Positions 24,098 through 31,128 of a stretch of 64,000 bases of DNA are shown here, in pieces. The notes under the pieces were generated by a model that was given only the letters and a program-made list of their open reading frames with translations, ran no database searches and was not told where the DNA came from. Every line of letters starts with the position of its first letter. Position 1 is the first letter of the stretch. The DNA comes from Motilibacter rhizosphaerae (GTDB lineage Bacteria; Actinomycetota; Actinomycetes; Motilibacterales; Motilibacteraceae), in the NCBI RefSeq assembly GCF_004216915.1, contig NZ_SGXD01000004.1, forward strand, positions 1 to 64,000. The letters run 5' to 3'. Position numbers and translations under genes: made by a program.

Positions 24098-25056
24098 CGC
24101 AGCGCCCTCCCGATCTCGGCCAGCGCACCGGCCGTCTCCAGCTCACGACCCGGCGCCGGGACCGCGGTCAGGTCGACGCCGCGGACCCCCGGCACGTCGA
24201 GGTACGCCTCGGCGAGCCGCACCGCCTCCGCCACGCCGTACGCCGGCCGCACGGACCCGGGGAACCGCTGCAGCGCAGCGGCTGAGCCCGCGTCGAACGC
24301 GACGGCGAGGCAGGCGACGAACGGCACGTGCGCGCCGGCGTCGGTGGCGGCGGCCACGAACTCGCCGACGGCGGCCGGCCCGTCGCAGAGGTTGACGAAG
24401 CAGACTGCGGCACCGGCGCGTACCTTCTCCGCGAGGCGCTCCGCCCGCTGCTCGCGGGGAGGTGCGGCGGCCGACTCGGCCACCGAGACCAGCAGCCCCG
24501 TCTGCGCGGCGACGGCGGCGAGCCGGGTCGAGTCGAGGTCGAAGACCGGAGCAGCGTCCGGGCGGTCGCCGGTACGCGTGTGGTCGCCCGTCACGCAGTG
24601 CACGGCGGCGGCGCCCACGTCCGCGAGAGCGGCGAGCTCGCCCTCGAGCGCCACGCGGTTGCGGTCGCGGCAGGTGAGCCCCGCCCAGGCGGCGACGCCG
24701 CGCGACTGCACCACCGCCGCCCGGTGCGCGGGCGGCAGCTGGACGCGGGCGGTGGGCGCGTCCCCGAGCAGAACGGCGTCGACGGCGCCGGCGAGCGCGT
24801 CGGCGCTGCGCTCCAGCCCGCTGCGCGAGAGCGGCGGCGCGGGGAGGTCGGCGATGACGACGGGGCGCTGGCGCAGCAGGGCGAGCAGCGGGGGCTCGGA
24901 GGTGTGCGGCGTGGGAGGCCCGGACCAGGGGACGACCGCGCGACCGACGAAGGGGCAGGGGAAGGGGCCGATCTCGCACGTACCGTCACCGGCGACGCCG
25001 CCGCACGGACCGTGGACCATGCGCTTGGGGCACTCGGAGACCGTGGTGGCACTCAC
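24094..25056 (-). CDS. Methylenetetrahydrofolate-reductase-like protein with N-terminal Cys-rich motif
   Basis: 320 residues from a GTG overlapping the reductase stop (GTGA). Residues 8-28 contain CPKRMVHGPCGG and a following CE, the zinc-type motif of the MTHFR_C domain, here at the N-terminus. The rest follows the MetF TIM barrel (for example AVHCVTGDHTRTGDRPD). A one-carbon role would fit: formaldehyde released by Rieske-type demethylation could be captured on tetrahydrofolate. That link is inference. It is in the middle of the leftward catabolic operon. Confidence 0.75.
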   Translation of the reverse strand: MSATTVSECPKRMVHGPCGGVAGDGTCEIGPFPCPFVGRAVVPWSGPPTPHTSEPPLLALLRQRPVVIADLPAPPLSRSGLERSADALAGAVDAVLLGDAPTARVQLPPAHRAAVVQSRGVAAWAGLTCRDRNRVALEGELAALADVGAAAVHCVTGDHTRTGDRPDAAPVFDLDSTRLAAVAAQTGLLVSVAESAAAPPREQRAERLAEKVRAGAAVCFVNLCDGPAAVGEFVAAATDAGAHVPFVACLAVAFDAGSAAALQRFPGSVRPAYGVAEAVRLAEAYLDVPGVRGVDLTAVPAPGRELETAGALAEIGRALR

Positions 25057-26027
25057 AGGTCCAGCACCAGCCGCGGCCCGGCGGAGCGGGAGACGCAGAC
25101 CATCATCACGGCGCTGTCGGCCTGCTCGGCAAGGGTGAGCACGGAGTCGCGGTGCTCGACGTCGCCCTCCAGCACGGGGGTCTCGCACGTACCGCAGGTC
25201 CCGACGCGGCAGGAGGACAGCACGACGGCGCCGGCGGCGAGCGCGGCCTCGAGCACGGACTCACCGGGCTCGACCGTGACCGTCGCACCGGTCAGCGCCA
25301 GCTCCACCTCGAACGGTCCCGGCCAGACCGGCTCGCCGAACTCCTTGGCAGTGAAGCGCTCCACGTGCAGCGCCGTCGCGGGCCAGCCGGCCATCCGCTG
25401 CTCGACGGCGTCCACGAGCCGGGCAGGGCCGCACGCGTACACCTCGGTGCCGGGCTGCGGCTCGCCGAGCAGCGCGTCGAGGTCGAGCCGTCGGCCCTCG
25501 TCGGCGGGGTGCAGCCGCACCCGCTCCGGGTACGCGGTGGCGAGCTCCCCGGCGAACGCCATCGTGGCCCGCGAGCGCCCGGCGTAGTCGAGGGTCCACT
25601 CGGCGCCCGCCGCGTGGGCGCGGAGGACCATCGCGCGCAGCGGGGTGATGCCGATGCCGCCGGCGACGAAGCGGTACGCCGTCCCTGCCGCCGCGGTGAA
25701 GCCGAAGTGGTTGCGCGGCCCGCGGACGCGCAGCCGCTGGCCGACGCGGACATCGTCGTGCAGGGCGAGGGAGCCGCCACGTCCCGCGTCCTCGCGCAGG
25801 ACGGCGATGCGCCACCGCGAGCGGTCGTCCTCGTTGCCGCACAGTGAGTACTGCCGCTCGGTGCCCGGCGCGAGGACGACGTCGACGTGCGAGCCGGGCG
25901 TCCAGGCCGGCAGGTCGCGCCCGTTGTGGGCCACCAGGTCCAGCGCCACGACGCCCTGCGCGAGCTCGGTGCGCGCGTCGACCACGAGATCGCGCTCGAC
26001 GTCGGAGAAGAAGCTCATCACCGCCAT
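25053..26027 (-). CDS. PDR/VanB-type ferredoxin reductase (FMN, NAD(P)H, [2Fe-2S])
   Basis: 324 residues. Three domains in order: FMN-binding barrel with RQYSLCG (about 58-64), NAD(P)-binding domain with GGIGITP (about 122-128), and a C-terminal plant-type [2Fe-2S] ferredoxin with CRVGTCGTC and a distant fourth Cys in MMVC. This is the standard one-protein electron supply for phthalate/vanillate-type Rieske oxygenases, so it most likely serves the oxygenase at 17064, about 8 kb away. The ATG has GGAGG upstream. It is first gene of the leftward operon 26027-21103. Confidence 0.92.
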   Translation of the reverse strand: MAVMSFFSDVERDLVVDARTELAQGVVALDLVAHNGRDLPAWTPGSHVDVVLAPGTERQYSLCGNEDDRSRWRIAVLREDAGRGGSLALHDDVRVGQRLRVRGPRNHFGFTAAAGTAYRFVAGGIGITPLRAMVLRAHAAGAEWTLDYAGRSRATMAFAGELATAYPERVRLHPADEGRRLDLDALLGEPQPGTEVYACGPARLVDAVEQRMAGWPATALHVERFTAKEFGEPVWPGPFEVELALTGATVTVEPGESVLEAALAAGAVVLSSCRVGTCGTCETPVLEGDVEHRDSVLTLAEQADSAVMMVCVSRSAGPRLVLDL

Positions 26028-26106
26028 GCTGCCTCCGCGAGGGCCGCGACACTGCCGTGGACACAGCGGTTTAACGAGCCGTCACACGACCGGAACGTGC
26101 GGCGGA

Positions 26107-26112
26107 TAGCAA
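26107..26112 (+). promoter_or_regulatory. Weak -10-like TAGCAA before FAD oxidase copy 2
   Basis: TAGCAA lies 6 bases before the GTG at 26119 in the 91-base divergent gap with the reductase gene. It departs from TANNNT at the last base. Confidence 0.3.
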
Positions 26113-26118
26113 GGCAGG

Positions 26119-27462
26119 GTGACCCTCGACCTCACCTCCGCGCCCCCCACCGCGATCGCCGCGCTCGAGGCGGAGCTCGTGGAGCTGCTCGGCCCGCGGG
26201 GCGTGACCAGCGAGCTGCGCGCCCGGGAGCGGGCCTCCGTCGACGGGTCGCTGATGAGCCCGATCATCGTGGAGCAGCTGCCCCTCGGCCTCGCGGACCT
26301 CGTGGCCTTCCCGGCGACGGCGGAGCAGATCGGCGACGTCGTGGCCGCGGCCGTCCGGCACGGCGTGCCGGTCACCCCGCGCGGCAAGGGCACGGGCAAC
26401 TACGGCCAGGGGATCCCGCTGGCCGGCGGCCTCGTGCTCGACACCTCCCGCGCGCGTGCGGTCGTCGAGGTCGGCGACGGCTGGATCACGGCCGAGGCCG
26501 GGGCTCCGATGGTCGCGCTGGAGCGAGCCGCGGCCGAGCAGGGCCAGCAGCTCTGGATGTACCCCTCGACGGCGCAGTCGTGCCTGGGCGGCTTCCTCTC
26601 CGGGGGGTCGGGCGGGACGGGCACGATCGCGCACGGCAGCAACGACATGGGCTTCGTCGTCGCGCTCGACGTCGTGCACGGGGACGGCTCGCCCGAGCTG
26701 CACCACGTCGAGGGCGCGGAGGCGCAGCGCTACGTCCACAACTACGGCACCGCCGGCATCATCGCCCGCGCGACGGTGCGGCTCGAGCCGCTGCAGGACT
26801 GGCGGGGCGTGTTCGCGAGCTTCCCCGACCTGCCGAGCGCGCTGCGGGCGCTGCGGATCCTGGGCCGCCTCGATCCGCTGCCGCGCCTGGTCTCCGCCGA
26901 CGGGCCGGAGGTGATCGCGGCCCTGCCGCCCGATCCGGCGTTCCCCGCCGGGCGCGCCAGCCTGCGGATGATCGCGGACGTGGCGACGGTGGGCGCGGCG
27001 CGCGTGGTCATCGAGGGCGCCGGCGGCCAGGTCGAGGACGTCCGCGAGGGGCCGCAGGTCGTGCTCGCGATCAGCATGCTCAGCTACAACCATCCCGTCG
27101 AGTGGCTGCAGAAGTCCGCACCCGGCACGTACTTCCACGTCGAGGTCGCCGGCGAGGCGCTGGTCGACCGGCCCGCGGACGTGGCCGCCGTCTACGAGGG
27201 CGGGCTGCTCCACGTCGAGGCCGGGCACTCCGTGCCGATCGGCATGCTGGCCGGGGTCTACCAGAGCCCGGAGCAGGTACGCGCCGGCATCGCCGCGCTG
27301 AACGCCCTCGGCGTCGGCGTGCACGACCCGCACCAGTGGAACGTGGACTTCGAACTGCAGCGGACGGTCGAGACCGCGCGGAGGACCGACCCCGGTGGGC
27401 TGCTGAACCCCGGCAAGCTCAACCCGGAGTACGCCGGTCCCACCAAGGGGTCCATCCGGTGA
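26119..27462 (+). CDS. FAD-binding oxidase (GlcD/VAO family), island copy 2
   Basis: 447 residues. FAD domain with TPRGKGTGNYGQGIPLAGG (about 89-107) and FLSGGSGGTGTIAHGS; C-terminus GGLLNPGKL. It is a paralogue of the oxidase at 13317-14765 but lacks the N-terminal repeat. It is divergent from the reductase operon and overlaps the PNPOx-like gene by 4 bases (GTGA). Two such oxidases suggest two successive oxidations in the pathway or a heteromeric enzyme; sequence alone cannot decide. Confidence 0.88.
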   Translation: MTLDLTSAPPTAIAALEAELVELLGPRGVTSELRARERASVDGSLMSPIIVEQLPLGLADLVAFPATAEQIGDVVAAAVRHGVPVTPRGKGTGNYGQGIPLAGGLVLDTSRARAVVEVGDGWITAEAGAPMVALERAAAEQGQQLWMYPSTAQSCLGGFLSGGSGGTGTIAHGSNDMGFVVALDVVHGDGSPELHHVEGAEAQRYVHNYGTAGIIARATVRLEPLQDWRGVFASFPDLPSALRALRILGRLDPLPRLVSADGPEVIAALPPDPAFPAGRASLRMIADVATVGAARVVIEGAGGQVEDVREGPQVVLAISMLSYNHPVEWLQKSAPGTYFHVEVAGEALVDRPADVAAVYEGGLLHVEAGHSVPIGMLAGVYQSPEQVRAGIAALNALGVGVHDPHQWNVDFELQRTVETARRTDPGGLLNPGKLNPEYAGPTKGSIR

Positions 27463-28061
27463 GCAGCGGGCTCTCCGGCTACGACCTGCACGACGACGGC
27501 GCGCCACCGGTGGACCCGCTCGAGCTGGCCCGCGAGTGGCTGCCACCGGACGACAGCCCGGAGCGCCCGCGCGTGACGCTCGCGACGGTCGGGGACGACG
27601 GCTGCCCGGACGCGCGTACGGTCCTGCTGAGCGCGTTCGACGAGTCCGGCTTCGCGTTCCACACCTCCGCCTCGAGCCGCAAGGTGGCGCAGCTGGCCGC
27701 GGTCCCCCACGCCGCGATGGTCGTGCTGTGGCCGGACTTCCGCCGCCAGCTGGTCGTCCGCGGGCCGGTCGTGCCGGATGGGGTGGCGTCCGCCGCGCGG
27801 GCCTGGGCCGCGCGTCCGGACTACCTGCGCCGGCTCGCGTGGCTCAACGACGACGCCCTGGCGGTGCAGCCTTCTCAGGAGCGGCGCCGGCGGTGGGCGG
27901 AGTTCGTGCCGGAGCACAGCGACCCGGCCGAGTCGTGGACCGGCTTCCGGCTCACCCCGGTCGAGCTGACGTACTGGTCGGCAGCGGAGGACACGGCCAG
28001 CAGGCGGTTGCGCTACCGCTGCGGGACGTCGGGCTGGACGTGGAGCCACCTGCCGGGGTGA
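27459..28061 (+). CDS. Pyridoxamine-5'-phosphate-oxidase-like flavoprotein
   Basis: 200 residues from a GTG overlapping the upstream stop. The split-barrel fold is recognisable from PDARTVLLSAFDESGFAFHT, SSRKVAQL, a central VVLWPDFRRQLVVRGPV strand and a C-terminal FRLTPVELTYW. This is the classical PdxH order and length. It could be a true PdxH (FMN-dependent PNP/PMP oxidation) or an FMN oxidase recruited to the island; tight coupling to FAD oxidase copy 2 favours the latter. Confidence 0.82.
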   Translation: MSSGLSGYDLHDDGAPPVDPLELAREWLPPDDSPERPRVTLATVGDDGCPDARTVLLSAFDESGFAFHTSASSRKVAQLAAVPHAAMVVLWPDFRRQLVVRGPVVPDGVASAARAWAARPDYLRRLAWLNDDALAVQPSQERRRRWAEFVPEHSDPAESWTGFRLTPVELTYWSAAEDTASRRLRYRCGTSGWTWSHLPG

Positions 28062-28106
28062 GGGGCACTCCCCGGCAGCCGTGACGGCTGCCCGGCCCGA
28101 GGTCTA

Positions 28107-28112
28107 TACGCT
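28107..28112 (+). promoter_or_regulatory. -10 hexamer TACGCT, leaderless geometry
   Basis: TACGCT (overlapping TATACG) ends 8 bases before the ATG at 28121, which lacks a Shine-Dalgarno. This favours ATG 28121 over GTG 28115. Confidence 0.5.
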
Positions 28113-28120
28113 CCGTGCCC

Positions 28121-28978
28121 ATGGTCACTCGGCTCGCCTGGACGACGGCAGGTGCCGCTCGCGGCCTCGATCCGGACGAGCCGCTCGCCCTCGAGGAGCT
28201 GCGCCGGCGCGGGATCGTGGTCGACGTCGTCGACTGGGACGACGCGACGGTCGCGTGGGAGGCGTACGACCGGGCCGTGCTGCGCTCGACCTGGGACTAC
28301 CAGGACCGGCTGGCGGAGTTCCTGGGCTGGGCCGAGCGCACGGCCGCGCGCACTGACCTGCGCAACCCGCTCCCCCTCGTGCGGTGGAGCACCGACAAGC
28401 ACTACCTCGTCGAGCTCGCGGCGGCGGGGGTTCCTGTGCCGCGCAGCACGTTCGTCGAGCCTGGCGAGGACGTCGAGCTGCCTGACGGCCCCCTCGTCGT
28501 CAAGCCGGCCGTCGGCGCGGGCAGCCGGGGGCTCGCGGCGTACGACGCCGGGCAGGCCGACCTCGCCCGCGCCCACGTCGAGCGCCTCCACGCGATCGGC
28601 AGGTCCGTGCTGGTGCAGCCGCGCCTCGCCTCGGTCGCGCGCGAGGGCGAGCGGGCGCTGGTGTTCTTCGACGGGACCTTCAGCCACGCGGCGACCAAGC
28701 GCGTCACCCTGCCGGTCGCCGGCTCGGTCGACGAGCTGTTCGCCGCGGAGGAGACGGGCCCGCACGAGGCCGCGCCTGACGAGCTCGCAGTGGCGCGTGC
28801 AGCGCTGGAGGTCGCGCAGCGGGGGTGCGGGATCTCCACGTACGCGCGGGTGGACCTCGTGCGCGACGACGACGGGACGCCCTGCGTCCTCGAGCTCGAG
28901 CTGGTCGAGCCCTCCCTGTTCCTGGCCGAGGGCGGGCCGGGGTCGACCGAGCGGCTGGTGGACGCGCTGCTGCGGTAG
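28121..28978 (+). CDS. ATP-grasp ligase-like protein (RimK/glutathione-synthetase fold)
   Basis: 285 residues. ATP-grasp features: STDKHYLVELAAAGVPVP (about 90-107), LVVKPAVGAGSRGLAAYD (about 128-145) with the ATP-binding Lys and Gly-rich loop, a LVQPRL strand, and a metal-binding end LELELVEPSLFL. The N-terminal part contains VLRSTWDYQDR, often seen in uncharacterised actinobacterial members. Predicted activity: ATP-dependent ligation of an amine to a carboxylate; substrates unknown. A single gene, followed by the repeat-rich gap. Confidence 0.8.
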   Translation: MVTRLAWTTAGAARGLDPDEPLALEELRRRGIVVDVVDWDDATVAWEAYDRAVLRSTWDYQDRLAEFLGWAERTAARTDLRNPLPLVRWSTDKHYLVELAAAGVPVPRSTFVEPGEDVELPDGPLVVKPAVGAGSRGLAAYDAGQADLARAHVERLHAIGRSVLVQPRLASVAREGERALVFFDGTFSHAATKRVTLPVAGSVDELFAAEETGPHEAAPDELAVARAALEVAQRGCGISTYARVDLVRDDDGTPCVLELELVEPSLFLAEGGPGSTERLVDALLR

Positions 28979-29051
28979 CGGGCGGTCCTGTGCGAGGGGG
29001 GCCCTCTGCGCGCGCCGCACCCCTTCCGTGCGCCGCACCCCCCCTTTGCCC

Positions 29052-29354
29052 GTGATCATGCACGTCTTGGGCGAGTCAGGGCGAGAGGCGGGGCCGAGGG
29101 CGCGGCAGCGCGCGAGCGCGGTCCCGCGCCCCCTCCCCCGTGATCATGCACATCGTGGGCGGGGCGGCTCCGAGGTCGCCCCAGCGCGCGAGCGCGGCCC
29201 CGCGCCCCGTCTCCGTGATCATGCACATCGTGGGCGGGGCAGCTCCGAGGTCGCCCTAGCGCGCGAGCGCGGTCCCGCACCCCCTCCCCGTGATCATGCA
29301 CATCGTGGGCGGGGCGGCGCCGAGGTCTCCTCACCATGCCCCGCGATCATGCAC
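29052..29354. repeat. 75-bp tandem repeat array with GTGATCATGCAC core
   Basis: The 485-base gap 28979-29463 has no gene. It holds five copies of GTGATCATGCAC (fifth GCGATCATGCAC) at 29052, 29140, 29215, 29290 and 29343. The middle copies are spaced exactly 75 bases and share nearly all the sequence between them, including an AGCGCGCGAGCGCGG stretch; the outer ones are partial. The units are repeats without unique spacers. Function unknown; the array ends about 75 bases before the promoter of the HNH gene. Confidence 0.92.
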
Positions 29355-29428
29355 TTCCTGTTGGTGGAGCGGAGGAACTTGCCCGCTGCGCACAAGGGGC
29401 GCCGAGCAGAATCGCCGCCTCGGGGCCC

Positions 29429-29457
29429 TTGCCAGGGGCACCGAGGTGGCATACAAT
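29429..29457 (+). promoter_or_regulatory. Promoter TTGCCA-N17-TACAAT of the HNH gene
   Basis: -35 TTGCCA (29429-29434), 17-base spacer, -10 TACAAT (29452-29457), then 6 bases to the ATG at 29464. This is the clearest sigma-70-type promoter in the window. The short distance implies a leaderless transcript. Confidence 0.75.
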
Positions 29458-29473
29458 TCGAACATGCGTTCGA
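29458..29473. promoter_or_regulatory. LexA/SOS box overlapping the HNH start codon
   Basis: TCGAAC-ATGC-GTTCGA matches the mycobacterial-type SOS box TCGAAC-N4-GTTCGA exactly. It directly follows the -10 and contains the start codon, so bound LexA should block both transcription and the leaderless start. Confidence 0.85.
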
Positions 29474-30948
29474 ACAGTGGTCCTGAGCGGGGCGACGGGC
29501 TGCCCGTCCGCCCAGTGCCCGGGGTCGTCGCGCTGCCGGGGCCGGGGCTGCCGTTCGCGAGGGCGTTGGAGCAAGTGGCTGTGGGGCCGATGCTGCTGTC
29601 GCTGGTGCAGCAGCTGAGCGCGGACGAGGGCCTGCTGCGGTCTTGGGCGCTCGCGAGTGAACCGACCAATGGAGCTGCCGGGCAGAAGGAGGGCCGCCCG
29701 GAGTCCTTGGTCCTCGCCGACGCGCAGCTCGCTGTCGCGCAGGCCTGTGCGCGACTGGAGAGCGCGGTCGCTGCGCTCAAGGCGACCGCGGTGGCGGCGG
29801 CCTACGCGCAGATCAGCGCTGCGACCGCGGAGACGGTGCCGGGCGCGGCTCGGGGCGGTGGTGCGGAGGCGTCCGCGCAGGCGGAGATGGCGCTCGCGCT
29901 GCGGATGACCGAGCGCGGGACGGCGGCGATGGTCGACGGTGCGCTGCTGCTGACGACCCGTCACCCGGGTACGCGGTGGCTGCTCGCTGAGGGCCACCTG
30001 TCACCTGCCCACGCCCGCGTCGTGGTCGACGAAGCCTCAGTGCTGGGCGACGCGTACGTCCCCGCGCTCGAGGCGGCGGTGCTGCGCCGCGCGCCGGAGC
30101 GGACGGTCAGCGAGCTGCGCCGCGACCTGCGCCGCGCCGTCGCGAAGCTCGACCCGCGCGGGGCGGCGGAGCGCCACGCCGACGCCGTCCGACAGCGCAG
30201 CGTGCGGGTCACGCCCCTGCCGGACGGGATGGCGGAGATCCGCGCGCTGCTCACCGCCGACGAAGCCCAGGTCGTGAGCGGCGCGCTCGACCGGATCGCC
30301 CGAGACCTGCCCACCGCTGACCGCGGGTTCGCAGGGAGGGCCGGGTCACGCGCCGACGCGCTCGTCGCGGTCTGCTCCGTGCTGCTCGACCCCGCCGCGG
30401 ACGGCGACTTCCTCCCCGCGCTGACGAGGACGAGCAGCCCCGTGGCGGTGCAGGTGCAGATCTCCGCCGCCACCCTCCTCGGCCTCAACGAGGACCCCGC
30501 CCACCTGGCCGGCCACGGCCCGATCCCCGCCGACCTCGGCCGCCTCCTCGCCTCCGACGGGACCTGGCAGCTCGCCATCACCGACCCCGACGGCAAGCTC
30601 CTCGACCTCCACAAGCTGCGCTACCAGCCCACCGCCGCGCAGCGCGCGCACGTGACAGCGCTGTGGCTGCACTGCGGACACCCCACCTGCTCCGTACCCG
30701 CCACCCGCTGCGACCTCGACCACACCGTGCCCTTCAACCACGAAGCACCAGGCACTGGCGATCCCGACTACCCGGGAGGCGGGCACACCACCTGCCGCAA
30801 CCTCTGCCCCAGATGCAGGCTCCACCACAACCTCAAGACCTGGTGGGGCTGGACCACCACACCACTCCCCGACGGCACCATCGCCCACCGCACCCCACTC
30901 GGCCGGGTCTACGAAGCACGACCAGAAGCCCAACCCTGCGCCGCCTGA
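29464..30948 (+). CDS. DUF222/13E12-type HNH endonuclease, SOS-controlled
   Basis: 494 residues. A helical DUF222 region (about 70-330) is followed by an HNH nuclease domain near the C-terminus: CGHPTCSVPATRCDLDHTVPF, then CRNLCPRCRLHHNLKTWWGW. The zinc cysteines and HNH histidines are all present. Its subfamily differs from the copies at 1-344 and 44701-45978. Control is unusually readable: strong promoter, LexA box on the start codon, leaderless start. Family knowledge: mycobacterial 13E12 genes include LexA-regulated members, so induction by DNA damage is likely. Target DNA is unknown. A terminator-like hairpin follows. Confidence 0.9.
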   Translation: MRSNSGPERGDGLPVRPVPGVVALPGPGLPFARALEQVAVGPMLLSLVQQLSADEGLLRSWALASEPTNGAAGQKEGRPESLVLADAQLAVAQACARLESAVAALKATAVAAAYAQISAATAETVPGAARGGGAEASAQAEMALALRMTERGTAAMVDGALLLTTRHPGTRWLLAEGHLSPAHARVVVDEASVLGDAYVPALEAAVLRRAPERTVSELRRDLRRAVAKLDPRGAAERHADAVRQRSVRVTPLPDGMAEIRALLTADEAQVVSGALDRIARDLPTADRGFAGRAGSRADALVAVCSVLLDPAADGDFLPALTRTSSPVAVQVQISAATLLGLNEDPAHLAGHGPIPADLGRLLASDGTWQLAITDPDGKLLDLHKLRYQPTAAQRAHVTALWLHCGHPTCSVPATRCDLDHTVPFNHEAPGTGDPDYPGGGHTTCRNLCPRCRLHHNLKTWWGWTTTPLPDGTIAHRTPLGRVYEARPEAQPCAA

Positions 30949-30965
30949 CCCACGAGCGGACGCCC

Positions 30966-30994
30966 AGCCCCGCCGGCACCAGCCGGACGGGGCT
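30966..30994 (+). terminator. Probable terminator after the HNH gene
   Basis: Stem AGCCCCG/CGGGGCT extended by CCGG pairs with one bulge, loop about 6 bases. The rest of 30949-31128 is C-rich with several short CGACCACTCGCC-like repeats and no gene. Confidence 0.6.
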
Positions 30995-31128
30995 ACGGGC
31001 GCGCCGCTTCCCGGGCCGGCCCGCGCGGGCGCCGAGCCGCGGTCCGCACGAGCACTCGCCCCGCACGACCACTCGCCCGCCCGACTCCCCGCCCACCCGA
31101 CTCCCCACCCTGCGAGAGGCTGACGTCC

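Noticed and set aside
29052-29354. CRISPR array
   Set aside because: The 75-bp units are repeated throughout, with no unique spacers, the core is only 12 bases, and no cas genes are near.
29464-30948. Homing endonuclease or intein
   Set aside because: The HNH domain is in a free-standing DUF222 protein with its own regulated promoter; no split host gene or intein splice motifs are seen.
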